From: Burkholderiales bacterium
GTDB lineage: Bacteria; Pseudomonadota; Gammaproteobacteria; Burkholderiales; Burkholderiaceae_F
Length of the DNA stretch: 64,000 nt
Reading direction: 5' to 3'
Assembly: GCA_020248865.1 (NCBI GenBank)
Contig: JADCGS010000037.1
Span: forward strand, 1 to 64,000
Under the pieces are notes generated by a model, which did no database searches, was not told where the DNA came from, and saw only the letters and a list, made by a program, of their open reading frames with translations. Below, piece after piece: positions 44,797 to 55,798 of this stretch; the first letter of the stretch is position 1; each line of letters opens with the position of its first letter. Both the position numbers and the translations under genes were made by a program.

Positions 44797-45408
44797 CTAG
44801 AAGCGCAACCGCAGTCCGACATTGGCGGCATGCGCGGAGCCGCTGCCGTAGAACTCCTCGGCCTCGCCGCCCGCATCGGACAGCCGCCAGCCGCCGTAGA
44901 CCGACAGGTTGGGCGCCAGCCGGTACCGGACGCTCAGGCCCAGTTCCAGTGCGCGGCCGCGCGCAGTCATCAGACCGTCGGCGTCCAGGCCCAGCTGCCA
45001 GCGCTGCGCGATGCGCGCCTCGCCCGCCATGTGCAGCAGCGGCAGGGCGCCGAAGCGGGCGGCGGAGTCGGCGCGCGGGGCCAGCCCGCCGATCCGGTTG
45101 GGATGCGCGCTCAGTCCCACCCGCCAGGCCCAGTTGTCCTGGCTCAGCACGGTGTAGCGGTAGGTGGCGCGTGCCGGATCGTTGGCGAGGCTCGCGGCGG
45201 CCAGCTTGTGCAGGGCCGGCCGGGCAGCCAGACGCAATTGCTGGCGCTCGTCGATATCGATCAGGGTTTCGAGCCGCCAGTCGCGCGCCGCCCGCAGCGA
45301 AGGCAGCTCCAGCGGCCCGACCAGCCCGTAGCCGGCCGGCTGCGCCCAGACGGCGGCGGGCAGCGGAGCCGCCAGGCAGACGAGCACGCACAGGGTGAGC
45401 AGCTTCAT
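44797..45408 (-). CDS. Predicted outer-membrane beta-barrel protein
   Basis: A 203-residue protein with a signal peptide (LLTLCVLVCLAAPLPAAVWAQ, cleavage near AQP). The rest is made of alternating amphipathic strands (LSVRYRLAPNLSVYGGWRL) and ends in GLRLRF, with the terminal Phe expected for barrels inserted by the Bam complex. I could not place it in a named family. Upstream of the aroG leader on the same strand, and the attenuator could also end its transcript. Confidence 0.65.
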   Translation of the reverse strand: MKLLTLCVLVCLAAPLPAAVWAQPAGYGLVGPLELPSLRAARDWRLETLIDIDERQQLRLAARPALHKLAAASLANDPARATYRYTVLSQDNWAWRVGLSAHPNRIGGLAPRADSAARFGALPLLHMAGEARIAQRWQLGLDADGLMTARGRALELGLSVRYRLAPNLSVYGGWRLSDAGGEAEEFYGSGSAHAANVGLRLRF

Positions 45409-45579
45409 GGCGGGCCTCGTCGATACGCCAGGGAGGGAGGGTCGATACGGTGTAGCACGACCGCTTCTCGCCATATTGCAGCGCAGGCCCGCGCGCTGCC
45501 AAGCAACCCGCTCGTGAATCGTCCGCACGAGCCGCGCGGTTGGTGCCGCAGTCGTACCGGCGCAACGCCGGCCGCCGCG

Positions 45580-46536
45580 CTACAGCGCGCTGCCGTAGAA
45601 ATAGACCGTCAGGTGGAAAAACACCGGTGCGGCAAAGGACACCGCGTCGAGCCGGCCGAGCGCGCCGCGCGCCAGGGGCACGCCACCTTCCATCCACTGG
45701 TCTCGCGCGCCCAGGCTGGCCTTGACCGAAGCCAACACCAGGGTTCCCATGAAGCCGGCGGTCACGATGGCGCCGGCCAGCAGCGCAGCCTGCCACCAGC
45801 CGAACGGCGTCATCCACCACATCAGCGTGCCGCAGGCGGTAGCGGCCACGCCCCCGAGCAGTGCGCCTTCGCGGCTCTTGGCGGGGTTGGACCGCAGCGG
45901 CGTGCGGCCGAAGGAGGCGCTGGCGGCTACCGCCAGCAGCTCCGACGACTGCACCACCAGCAGGAACCACAGCAGCAGCAGCGCGCCGCGGCCTTCGTGA
46001 CCGGCGATCTCGATGCTCGCGATGGCCGGCGCATGGCTGACGCAGTAGACGCTGATCATCAGGCCCCACTGCACCTTGGCCACGCGCTCCAGGTAGCGTT
46101 CGTTGTCCTGCCGCAGCGCCATGACCACCGGCAGCAGCAGGAACACGTAGACCGGAATGAACACGGCGTACCAGCCGTACCAGCCCCCTGCGACCAGGAT
46201 GTACTGCACCGGGATCACCAGATAGAAGGCGATGACCAGCGCCCAGTGGTCGGACGAGCGGATCGGCGTCAGCGCCACGAACTCGCGCAGCGCAAAGAAC
46301 GACGCCAGCGCGAACACCACCGTCAAGGCCTCGCCGCCGAGGGCAAAGCCGAGCGCGAACACGCCGACGATCGCCCACGAGCCGCGGATGCGCTGGTTCA
46401 ACTGGTGGATCCACGCCAGTTTGACCGTGTCGCTGGTGCGCGACTCCAGCCAAGCGCCCAGTGCCGTGGCGGTGGCAAACAGCAGCACCACGCCGGTCAG
46501 GACCGCGAAGAAGGTCTCGTGCAGCGACAGTTGCAT
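45580..46536 (-). CDS. CdsA-like phosphatidate cytidylyltransferase
   Basis: A 318-residue membrane protein with about eight helices and the overall form of CTP:phosphatidate cytidylyltransferases (SNPAKSREGALLGGVAAT, then SVKASLGARDQWMEGG and GALGRLDAVSFAAPVFF). The family signature K-R-x4-K-D ... H-G-G-x-x-D-R-x-D is altered here: KD is RD, HGG is RGA and the first Asp of DRxD is Gly. It may be a specialised paralogue (YnbB-like) rather than the main enzyme. Coupled to the acyltransferase gene three bases upstream. Confidence 0.8.
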   Translation of the reverse strand: MQLSLHETFFAVLTGVVLLFATATALGAWLESRTSDTVKLAWIHQLNQRIRGSWAIVGVFALGFALGGEALTVVFALASFFALREFVALTPIRSSDHWALVIAFYLVIPVQYILVAGGWYGWYAVFIPVYVFLLLPVVMALRQDNERYLERVAKVQWGLMISVYCVSHAPAIASIEIAGHEGRGALLLLWFLLVVQSSELLAVAASASFGRTPLRSNPAKSREGALLGGVAATACGTLMWWMTPFGWWQAALLAGAIVTAGFMGTLVLASVKASLGARDQWMEGGVPLARGALGRLDAVSFAAPVFFHLTVYFYGSAL

Positions 46537-46539
46537 GGC

Positions 46540-47157
46540 TCAGCGACGGTCCTCGGCCAGTTCGATCACGGCGGCGCGCGCGCGGCTCAGGAACGCTTCT
46601 TTCGACTCGCCCGCCAAGCGCGCCAGCGGCGCACCGAAGCGGATGGTGCAGATGATGGGCACCGGCAGCAGGGCGCCCTTGGGCATCGAGCGGTGCAGGT
46701 TGTCCAGGTAGACCGGAATCAGCTCCACCTGCGGGAACTCCTGCGCAAGGAAGAACAGCCCCGCCTTGAACGGCCCGGGCAGCGGTTGCGGATTGCGGGT
46801 TCCCTCGGGAAACAGGATCAGCGAGTAGCCGTGGTGCAGGGCGGCGCGCAGCGGGTCGAGCGGGTCGGCGGCCGGATCGTCGCGCGCCCGGTCGATCATC
46901 ACCACATGCAGTTCTTCCTCGGCAATGCGCTGGCGGATGCCGCCCTTGCCCCAGTAGTCGCGCGCCGCCACCGGGCGCGTGTTGGCACGCAGACTGCCGG
47001 GCAGCGCGGCCCACAGCACCAGCGTGTCCATGTGCGAGCTGTGGTTGGCGAAGTAGATGCGCTGGTTGGCCGACGGCGCGCTGCCCAGCCAGCGCGGATA
47101 GGCACCCACCAGCAGGCGTGCCAGCAACACCAGCGGCGGCAGAAGCTTGATCGGCAA
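46540..47157 (-). CDS. PlsC-type lysophospholipid acyltransferase
   Basis: A 205-residue membrane-associated acyltransferase with the HX4D motif in FANHSSHMDTLVLWAAL and the second motif LILFPEGTRNP. It probably acylates a lysophosphatidic acid-like acceptor, giving the substrate type used by the CdsA-like enzyme next door. No ATG fits; a TTG at 47157 (LPIKLLPPL) starts the protein where the first hydrophobic helix begins. The family is certain, the start less so. Confidence 0.88.
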   Translation of the reverse strand: MPIKLLPPLVLLARLLVGAYPRWLGSAPSANQRIYFANHSSHMDTLVLWAALPGSLRANTRPVAARDYWGKGGIRQRIAEEELHVVMIDRARDDPAADPLDPLRAALHHGYSLILFPEGTRNPQPLPGPFKAGLFFLAQEFPQVELIPVYLDNLHRSMPKGALLPVPIICTIRFGAPLARLAGESKEAFLSRARAAVIELAEDRR

Positions 47158-47380
47158 GGCAGATCCATCGGGCCGTGCCCGCCTGTGCTGCGGGCCGCAC
47201 CCTGGGTTGGCGGCGGGCGGATTATGCCGGTGCGGTGTAGATCGACGGCGAGGCGGTCGGGCACGACCCGGCCGCACAACGGGGCGCGGGGGCGCGCCTG
47301 CGCGGAACCAGGCTGCGGGTCGGTCTGGCGCGACCGACCCGACGGGCTCCCCAGGGTCGCTCGCTACACTGGCGGACGCC

Positions 47381-48421
47381 ATGTCCGGTTCCCCTGCCGC
47401 TGCGAGCCCCGCGAGCGCCGTCTTCGATCGGCGCTTCAAGCCCAGCGTGATCGCGCGCCTGCTCGGCGAGTACGTGATCGGCCAGGAGGAGGCCAAGCGC
47501 ACGCTGGCGGTGGCGGTGTACGCGCACTACCGCAAGCTCGCGCTCACCGATGCCGAGATCATCAAGAGCAACGTGCTGCTGATCGGTCCGACGGGCACCG
47601 GCAAGACGCTGATGTGCGCCACGCTGGCGCGCGTGCTCGGCGTGCCCTTCGTCACGGCCGACGCGACGACTCTGGCCCAGACCCGCTACGTGGCCGACGA
47701 GATCGAGGCGGTGCTCGATCGCCTGGTGGATAACGCCGGCGGCGACGCACGACGCGCGCAGCACGGCATCGTGTTCATCGACGAGGTCGACAAGCTGAAG
47801 CTTGCCCATGCCGAGCGCGGCGGCGCCTCGGCCGAGAGCGTGCAGCACGCGCTGCTGAAGATCATGGAAGGCGCGCCCGTCAGACTGCGCGGCGGCGCGC
47901 AGCTCGACACATCGCGCGTTCTGTTCATCTGCGGCGGCACTTTCGTAGGGCTGGCGGAAATCATCGCCTCGCAGCACAGCTTCGGTGTGGTCTCCACCAC
48001 CGGCGCCGACAGCCGCAAGATCATGGAGCGGCTCAACTCGCACGTGAAGCCGACCGACCTCGTCAGCTACGGCCTGATCCCGGAGTTCGTCGGCCGCCTG
48101 ACGGTGGTGGCGCGCTTCGGCAACCTCGGCCGCGACGAGCTGGTGCGGATCATGACCGAGCCGCGGCAGAGCATCTACGGCCAGTTTCGCGCCATTTTCG
48201 CGGGCGAGGGAGTCGAGCTGGCGGTGGCACCGCGCGTCTTTGCCGAAATAGCCGACCTGGCGATCGAGTACAAGACCGGCGCGCGCAGCCTGCGCGGGCT
48301 GTTCGAGGAGATGGTCGGGCCGGTGCTGTTTGCCATCCCCGACCGGCCGGATGTCAAGCGGGTGGAGTTCGACTCGCTCTACGACGAGCCCCGGCTCGTG
48401 GCCGGTGCCGGCGGCGCGTAG
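47381..48421 (+). CDS. ClpX-like AAA+ ATPase lacking the zinc-binding domain
   Basis: A 346-residue AAA+ unfoldase-like protein. Walker A is LLIGPTGTGKTLMCATLARV (about residue 68), Walker B IVFIDEVDKLK, with GLIPEFVGRLTVV and GARSLRGLFEEM as in ClpX. It has no N-terminal C4 zinc domain. The pore-1 loop, GYVG in ClpX, reads RYVA here (TRYVADEIEAV), and the ClpP-docking IGF loop region reads HSFGVV. It is therefore a paralogue with a changed substrate channel that may not work with ClpP. Divergent from the acyltransferase gene. Confidence 0.88.
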   Translation: MSGSPAAASPASAVFDRRFKPSVIARLLGEYVIGQEEAKRTLAVAVYAHYRKLALTDAEIIKSNVLLIGPTGTGKTLMCATLARVLGVPFVTADATTLAQTRYVADEIEAVLDRLVDNAGGDARRAQHGIVFIDEVDKLKLAHAERGGASAESVQHALLKIMEGAPVRLRGGAQLDTSRVLFICGGTFVGLAEIIASQHSFGVVSTTGADSRKIMERLNSHVKPTDLVSYGLIPEFVGRLTVVARFGNLGRDELVRIMTEPRQSIYGQFRAIFAGEGVELAVAPRVFAEIADLAIEYKTGARSLRGLFEEMVGPVLFAIPDRPDVKRVEFDSLYDEPRLVAGAGGA

Positions 48422-48875
48422 TCGGCGGTCAGCCGCAGGGCCATCTCGTTGCGCTTGCAGTCGAAGCCCAGGCGCTGGTACAGCGGCTGACCCATGTCCG
48501 TAGCCGCGAGCATTACGTGCACCAGGCCGCGGGCGCGGCATTCGTCGAGCACGGCCTGCGTCAGCGCGCGGGCCAGCCCCCGGCGCCGCCACGCCTCCAG
48601 CGTGAACACGTTGGTGATCCGTGCCACCGTGTGGACCGGACCGGTGTCGCTGCGGGGACCCCAGTCGAGCAGCGTGGCGCCCGCGCCGGCGATCAGCTCA
48701 TCGCCGACCCGCGCGAGGGCGCCGATGTACTCATCGCGTTGGAGCTTGGCCTGCAGCCAGCGGGTGTAGTGACCGATGGCCGCGTCGGCCTCCGGCTGGC
48801 TGTGGTAGCGGGCCGCGGCAATGGCGGGCGCGTCGGCAACCCCGGCCGCACAGATTCGCCACGGCACCGCCTGCA

Positions 48876-48876
<1 letters not shown>
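48379..48876 (-). CDS. GNAT-family N-acetyltransferase
   Basis: A 165-residue acetyltransferase. The acetyl-CoA loop is TLEAWRRRGLARALTQAVLD, preceded by VARITNVF and followed by LAATDMGQPLYQRLGFDCKRN. The substrate is unknown. The ATG at 48876 overlaps the tldD stop (TGATG), so it is coupled to tldD; its end overlaps the convergent ClpX-like gene by 43 bp. Confidence 0.87.
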
Positions 48877-50360
<1,484 letters not shown>

Positions 50361-50398
50361 GAGGACGCAGTCGAAGAGAGAGGCGACGGCAGACGGCT

Positions 50399-50457
50399 GT
50401 CGGGGGTCGGGAGTCGGGGGTCGGGAGTCGGGGGGGGCGGGAGTCGGGAGTCGGAGT
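50399..50457. repeat. Short GGGAGTC/GGGGGTC tandem repeat
   Basis: Seven- and eight-base units of GTCGGGA and GTCGGGG repeat about eight times, 40 bases upstream of the tldD start. It is a simple-sequence tract that could vary in length by slippage. Confidence 0.8.
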
Positions 50458-50505
50458 GAGCAATTGCGCCGAGACCGCGCCCGGTTGCTGCCCAGATCCC
50501 GAATC

Positions 50506-51324
50506 CTAGCCAAGCACCCGGTGCTGCAGCGCGGGCAGGCTCTGGCGCACCGAGTGGATGAGTTGGGGGTCGAGCTCGCCGATCACAACACCGGGACCGC
50601 TGTCCTGCTGCGCGACCACGCCGCCCCAGGGGTCGATCAGTGCGCTGTGGCCGAAGGTGCTGCGGCCGTTGTCATGCCGGCCGCCCTGCGCGGGGGCCAG
50701 GACGTAGCACAGGTTCTCGATCGCGCGGGCCTTCAGCAGGGTGAGCCAGTGAGCCTGGCCGGTGGTCGCGGTGAAGGCTGCCGGCACCAGGATCAGGTCC
50801 GGCTGCCCCATGGCACGGTACAGCTCCGGAAAGCGCAGGTCGTAGCAGACGGACAGGCCGACCCGATAGAGGCGGCCATCGTGCGCCGGCAGGTTGAAGG
50901 TGACGACCTCGCTGCCGGGGGCGATGGTGCGCGCCTCGTCGTAGGACTCCTCGCCGCGGGAAAAGGCAAATAGGTGAATCTTGTCGTAGCGCGCCACCCG
51001 ATGACCCTGAGGGTCGTACACCAGCACGCTGTTGCGCACCCGCTCGCCGGCCGGGTCGGCCAGCGGGGCGGTTCCTCCCACCAACCAGATGCCGTGCGTG
51101 CGTGCCTGGGCAGCGAGGAACTGCTGCACCGGACCGTCGCCATCGGGCTCGCGCACGGCCAGCTTGTCGGTCTCCTGCAGGCCCATCAGGCAGAAGTACT
51201 CGGGCAGCGCGACCAGCTCGGCCCCCTGGGCGGCCGCCGCGGCGATCAGTGCGCGCGCATCGCGCAGGTTGTCCTGCACGGCGGGCCTGGACACCATCTG
51301 GATGGCAGCGACGCGGACGGTCAT
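50506..51324 (-). CDS. Carbon-nitrogen hydrolase, Nit1/deaminated glutathione amidase-like
   Basis: A 272-residue nitrilase-superfamily amidase with the Glu-Lys-Cys triad: Glu in LVALPEYFCLMG, Lys in VARYDKIHLFAF, Cys in GLSVCYDLRFPELY. The pattern matches the Nit1 branch, which hydrolyses deaminated glutathione in metabolite repair. It is 26 bp downstream of yhdP and on the same strand as tldD, a common order in proteobacteria. Confidence 0.92.
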   Translation of the reverse strand: MTVRVAAIQMVSRPAVQDNLRDARALIAAAAAQGAELVALPEYFCLMGLQETDKLAVREPDGDGPVQQFLAAQARTHGIWLVGGTAPLADPAGERVRNSVLVYDPQGHRVARYDKIHLFAFSRGEESYDEARTIAPGSEVVTFNLPAHDGRLYRVGLSVCYDLRFPELYRAMGQPDLILVPAAFTATTGQAHWLTLLKARAIENLCYVLAPAQGGRHDNGRSTFGHSALIDPWGGVVAQQDSGPGVVIGELDPQLIHSVRQSLPALQHRVLG

Positions 51325-51350
51325 GGCGGGGTCGGTACGGCTTGAAGGGA

Positions 51351-54300
51351 CTAGGGCGGTGTGACCACCGGGGCCTCGGTGCGCTCGCGCCGCTTGACCT
51401 GCGGGTCGCTCCAACTGCCGGTGATGTCGTACTCGAACGAGAACGCCTTGGACAGCGGATCGCGCAGCAGGAGCTGCGCCAGGAAAGTGCCCAGGCCGAC
51501 CACCGGATTGGCGAGCAGAGCATACGCGAGCGAGGCGGAGCCGGCGTTGATCTCGGGGAGCACCAGCACGTGCAGGTTCTGCGTCTCTTTGCGCAGGTCG
51601 GCGCTGCCCTCGATCAGCACGTTGGCCGACACGCCGCGCATGCGAAAGTCGCGCGTGTCGAGCACGCCGTTGGTGAGCGTGGCCGACGCGCCGATGCTGT
51701 CGAAGGCGAAGCCCTCCGAAAACACGTCGCGGAAGTCGAGCGTGATCCGGCGCGGCAGCGACTGCAGCGACAGCACGCCGAGCAGGCGGCCGGCGCCGGC
51801 GTCGGCCTTGAGGAACTGCCCCTTGGTGGCGTTGAGCTTCAGTTGCCCGCTCAGGGTGGCGTAGTCGAGGGCGAAGGGTGAGCCGCGCCAGGTGACCTCG
51901 CCTTCGAGCCGGCCGGCGCCGCCGCGCACGGCCTCGGGGATGCCCAGCCGGGCCAGCAGCGCGCCGGCGTTGCCGACGTCGAGCGTGAGGTTCAGCGTCA
52001 TGCGCCGCGCCGAGCTGGCTGCCGCCCCCGGCTCACGGCCCCACTGGCCCGCGGCGCTCATCTTCGCGTCGGGATTGGTCAACTCCAGCTTTTGCAACTG
52101 CCAGGCGGCATTGGCGCCGCGCCCGACGTTGTTTGCCACCAGCTCCAGCCGGCCGAGCGCCTTGCCGCCGAGCTCGAAGCGCTCGGCCGTCACGTCGAAG
52201 CCCGGCACCTCGGTCACCGGGGCATCGAGCAGTTCGGCCACGGAGTCGCGCTGGGTGTCGGCAATGGTCAGGCGCGCCAGCCGAGCGGTGATGCGGTTGC
52301 CCGCCGCGCTGGCGCCCGGTCGCCAGGTGAGTGCGCCACTGGCATGGTCGGAGTCGACGTTGGCCTGCCACAGGCCGTCGCCGCCGCGGGTGGCGCCCAG
52401 CACGACGTTGGCGAACGGCTTGCCGGCGACGGTGAGCTGGCGCACGCGGGCGTTGACGAAGTCGGGTATGCCGCCGCCGCCGGCCTGGCCCGCGCCGCTG
52501 CGGCTGCCTGCCGGCGCATCGGCCAGGCCCTCGAAATAGGGCATCCACCGGTCGACATCGAGCCGCGGCAGGTTGACCGTGGCCAGCACGCCGCCGGTCG
52601 GCAGCGCGGGGCGCTCGCCGGCCGTGCCGACGGCGATGACGCCACGCTCCACGCGCAGCTCGCCGCCGCTGCGCAGGCGCTCGAACTGCAGCGCCAGCGC
52701 CGTGCCGGCGCCGACCCGCAGCACGTCGCGCTCGCCCGCGCCCTCGGTGGGCGCGATCTCGACCCGCAACGGCAGCGGATCGGCGGCGACCTTGCCGAGC
52801 GGCGCCGGCGCATCGATCTGCCAGCCGGACAGGTCGGACTCGACGCGCAGGGCGGTGCGCCGGTCGCGCACCGTGATGACGGCGTTGTAGCGCGTGCTGC
52901 CCTGGGCGCGGTCGAGCAGCCGCTGCAGCAGCGCCAGGTCGAACAGGCGGCGTGCGCCGGCCGGCGTGGCGGTGCCGGCGGCGCTGACGACGATCGCGCC
53001 GTCGGGCGCCGTACCGCCTTCGACCCTCACGCTGCCGCCGACCGCGCTGGCGGTGACGCCGGCGATCCGCAGGCTGCGTTCGGTGAACTCCACGCGGCCG
53101 CTGGCGCGCGCCAGCGGCGGGATGTCCTCGCGCAGCACCAGGTCGTTGTTCTGCAGCGTGACGGCGCCGCTGACGAGCGTGTCGCGCGCGTGCACCAGCG
53201 GGATGTCCAGCTTCAGCTCGAGCCGCGCATTGCCGGTGGCCTGAGTGCTGCTGAAGAAGTTGGCGAGCCGTGCGTGCAGCGGCGTGGCGGTCACGTAGCG
53301 CACCATGGCGGCTGCCGGCCCGCTTGCCGTGCCATCGACCAGCAGATGCATGTCCTTGCTGAACAGGTCGGGAATGCGGGCCGTGGCGCGCACGATGCGC
53401 GCATCGAACACGCTGCCGCGGGCGGTGACTTCCAGTTTGCGCCGGTCGATCAGCAGCTCGCCGTCGATGTCGTCGATGCGCGGCCAGGGCGCGCGGGCGC
53501 TGCCGTCGGCGGTGGGCAGCGCCGCGCTCTGGTAGTCCAGCACCGCGTCGCGCAGATTGAAGGCGATGCGAAAGTCGCCGCTGGCCGGCGCACTGAAGGG
53601 AAACTCGCGCAGTGCACCGCGCAGGCGCACGCTGCCATCGCTCGCCTGGCCGCCGACCAGCGCGTGCTTGAGCCACAGGCGCGTTTGCGGCCCTGCGACC
53701 AGCGGCACGTAGCGCGCGGCGGCAGCCACGTCGAGCCGCGGCAGCCGCAGGCTGAGGTCGATGCTGCCGGGCCCCTGCCCGTCGGCATCCGCCTGCCACT
53801 GCCCGCCTCCGGTCAGCTCCAGGTCGGCATTGACCAGGCTCAGGTTGTCCAACTGCACGCGCAGCGACGGCAGCGTGGTCCAGCGCACCTGGCCGAGCAG
53901 CTGGCGCGCGGCCAGCGGTGCTTCGAACAGGCCGGGCAACTCGATCCTGGCGTCGCGCGTGGCCAACTGCGCGCTGCCGCCCGCCTCGGTCAGTTCTACC
54001 TGGCCGCTCAGATTCTCGAAGCCGGGCAACCCCGGGCGGGCCCGCCCATCGGCCGCGGCGGCTGCCGGCTGCGGTGCAGCCGCCAGCGCCTCGAAGCGAG
54101 CGCGTGCCGAGAAGCGCCGGGGCCGGGCCGGGTCGCCTTCAACGCTGAGGCTCACGCCGGTGAGCGTGCCGCGCGCCGCATAGCGTGCGACCATCTGATG
54201 CACCTGCGCCGCCAGCGGCACGTGCAGCGCCAACTCGGACAGCGACTCCAGGGTCAGCCGGCTCGCCTCGAACTCGATGCGCGCCTCGCTGTCCGGCTGC

Positions 54301-55529
54301 GGTCGGGTCCAGCGCAGCTTCAGGTCGGTGGACGGCACTGCGAGGCTGGCCGGCTCGCCGGCGGCCGGCTGCAGTTGCAGCCCGCTGAGCGCCACCTCGT
54401 GACCGCCGCGCCGCGCGTTGCCCCAGTGGCGCTGCGTGATGCGACCCTGCACGCTGGCCAGCCGCAGCGGCTGCAACTGCTCGCCGAGTTGCGCATCGAC
54501 ATCGGTCAGCGCCAGATCGGCCGTCAGCTCCTCCAGTTGCGCGCGCTCGATGCGCGCCCACAGCCGCGCTGCTCCCTGCGCCTGCGTGAGCCGCAGCGGC
54601 GGCGGCAGCAGGTCGGCCAGCGCTTCGAGTGCCGCCATGTCGGCGAAGTCGATCTGCGCGTACAGCCGCCCGCTCCACTCGGCCAGGTTGCTGGCGCGCT
54701 CGAACAGGCCCTGCTCGAAGTCGCCGCGCACATCGATCGGCCCGGCCAGGCTGGCCGGCGGCCGCGCCTGCAGTGCGAACTGATGGCGTGCCAGCGTGTG
54801 GCGATAGCCGAACTGCAGCTCGGTCAACTGCACTTCCTGCGGCATGGCGCCGCGGCGATCGACGTAGCGCACGGTCGCATCGCGGATGCGGATGGTCTTC
54901 TGGTCGAGCAGCCACTCCAGCGCGGCGTCGTCGTTCGGCGCGCCGGGCCGCGGTTCGAGGACGAAGCCGGCCACCGCGAAGCGCTGCGCCGCCAGCCGCT
55001 CGACCTGCAGTTCGGGCGCCACCAGGGACAGCGAGGCAAAGCTCAGCGTCCGCCGCGGCAGGCTGCTCCAGCTCGGCACGGCCTCCACCAGCGGCAGGGT
55101 CAGCGTGACTTCGCCCTGCGCATTGCGCAACTGCACGTTGGACAGGCGCAGTTGCGGATGGAAACCGCGCCAGCCGGCATCGATCCGCTCGATGCTGACC
55201 GAGCGGGCGAGCAGGCGGCTGGCCTCGCGCTCCAGCCAGGGGCGCAGCTCGTCGACCCGCGGCAGCAGCACATGGCGGGTGGCCAGGAACACGGCCGCGA
55301 AGGCGAAGTACGCCACCAGCAGCGCGAGCAGTGTCCAGCGCAGCGTCCGCCGCAGGGCTGCCACGCAACCGGTGCCGAAGCGGCGCGCCAGTGAGCGCTC
55401 GGCGCGCGCAACCGTGTGTTGCAGCCGTTGCTCGACTTGCTGCACCGCCTCGCCCACGGCTTCCTCGACGCGCGCCAGCGGGCCGGCAGGAGGCGGCGGC
55501 GGAGCGGGCGGGGTTTGCAGGTCGTTCAA
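51351..55529 (-). CDS. yhdP: YhdP-family AsmA-like envelope lipid-transport protein
   Basis: A 1392-residue protein of the TIGR02099/YhdP family. A cytosolic proline-rich start is followed by one membrane anchor (LRWTLLALLVAYFAFAAVFL, about residues 62-85), then a long periplasmic DUF3971/AsmA-like beta-rich region ending with LRKETQNLHVLVLPEINAGS and GTFLAQLLLRDPLSKAFSFEYDITG. YhdP, with TamB and YdbH, carries phospholipids to the outer membrane in E. coli. It is divergent from glnE (269-bp shared upstream region), as is common in beta- and gammaproteobacteria. Confidence 0.95.
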   Translation of the reverse strand: MNDLQTPPAPPPPPAGPLARVEEAVGEAVQQVEQRLQHTVARAERSLARRFGTGCVAALRRTLRWTLLALLVAYFAFAAVFLATRHVLLPRVDELRPWLEREASRLLARSVSIERIDAGWRGFHPQLRLSNVQLRNAQGEVTLTLPLVEAVPSWSSLPRRTLSFASLSLVAPELQVERLAAQRFAVAGFVLEPRPGAPNDDAALEWLLDQKTIRIRDATVRYVDRRGAMPQEVQLTELQFGYRHTLARHQFALQARPPASLAGPIDVRGDFEQGLFERASNLAEWSGRLYAQIDFADMAALEALADLLPPPLRLTQAQGAARLWARIERAQLEELTADLALTDVDAQLGEQLQPLRLASVQGRITQRHWGNARRGGHEVALSGLQLQPAAGEPASLAVPSTDLKLRWTRPQPDSEARIEFEASRLTLESLSELALHVPLAAQVHQMVARYAARGTLTGVSLSVEGDPARPRRFSARARFEALAAAPQPAAAAADGRARPGLPGFENLSGQVELTEAGGSAQLATRDARIELPGLFEAPLAARQLLGQVRWTTLPSLRVQLDNLSLVNADLELTGGGQWQADADGQGPGSIDLSLRLPRLDVAAAARYVPLVAGPQTRLWLKHALVGGQASDGSVRLRGALREFPFSAPASGDFRIAFNLRDAVLDYQSAALPTADGSARAPWPRIDDIDGELLIDRRKLEVTARGSVFDARIVRATARIPDLFSKDMHLLVDGTASGPAAAMVRYVTATPLHARLANFFSSTQATGNARLELKLDIPLVHARDTLVSGAVTLQNNDLVLREDIPPLARASGRVEFTERSLRIAGVTASAVGGSVRVEGGTAPDGAIVVSAAGTATPAGARRLFDLALLQRLLDRAQGSTRYNAVITVRDRRTALRVESDLSGWQIDAPAPLGKVAADPLPLRVEIAPTEGAGERDVLRVGAGTALALQFERLRSGGELRVERGVIAVGTAGERPALPTGGVLATVNLPRLDVDRWMPYFEGLADAPAGSRSGAGQAGGGGIPDFVNARVRQLTVAGKPFANVVLGATRGGDGLWQANVDSDHASGALTWRPGASAAGNRITARLARLTIADTQRDSVAELLDAPVTEVPGFDVTAERFELGGKALGRLELVANNVGRGANAAWQLQKLELTNPDAKMSAAGQWGREPGAAASSARRMTLNLTLDVGNAGALLARLGIPEAVRGGAGRLEGEVTWRGSPFALDYATLSGQLKLNATKGQFLKADAGAGRLLGVLSLQSLPRRITLDFRDVFSEGFAFDSIGASATLTNGVLDTRDFRMRGVSANVLIEGSADLRKETQNLHVLVLPEINAGSASLAYALLANPVVGLGTFLAQLLLRDPLSKAFSFEYDITGSWSDPQVKRRERTEAPVVTPP

Positions 55530-55798
55530 GCGGATTTCGGAGCGCGGTGGGACGGATTGGATGCGGGCCGCGCGCGCCCCGGTGCCGCTGGGTAATGGCG
55601 CTGTCCGGCGGCAGACGCCGGCCGGACAGCCGCAGGGGTCCGACGCGCGCGGCGCAGAGCGCCGCCAATCGCGGATCAGCCTAACATAGGGGTTCGTTCG
55701 AGCGGTCCGGTGCGCACCAGCCCGCGGCCAGCGGCGACCTTGAAGAACCCCGGGCGGCCCGGCAACGCCCTTGCCCTATCCAACGCGGCACGGTCCGC

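Noticed and set aside
44662-47733. A plus-strand open frame of more than 1000 codons across the CdsA/PlsC region
   Set aside because: It is antisense to genes with clear family motifs on the minus strand and contains only low-complexity Arg/Gln/His/Gly-rich sequence; long antisense frames are expected at this GC content.
52092-55394. A 1100-codon plus-strand frame
   Set aside because: Antisense to yhdP, no recognisable domain, composition typical of shadow frames.
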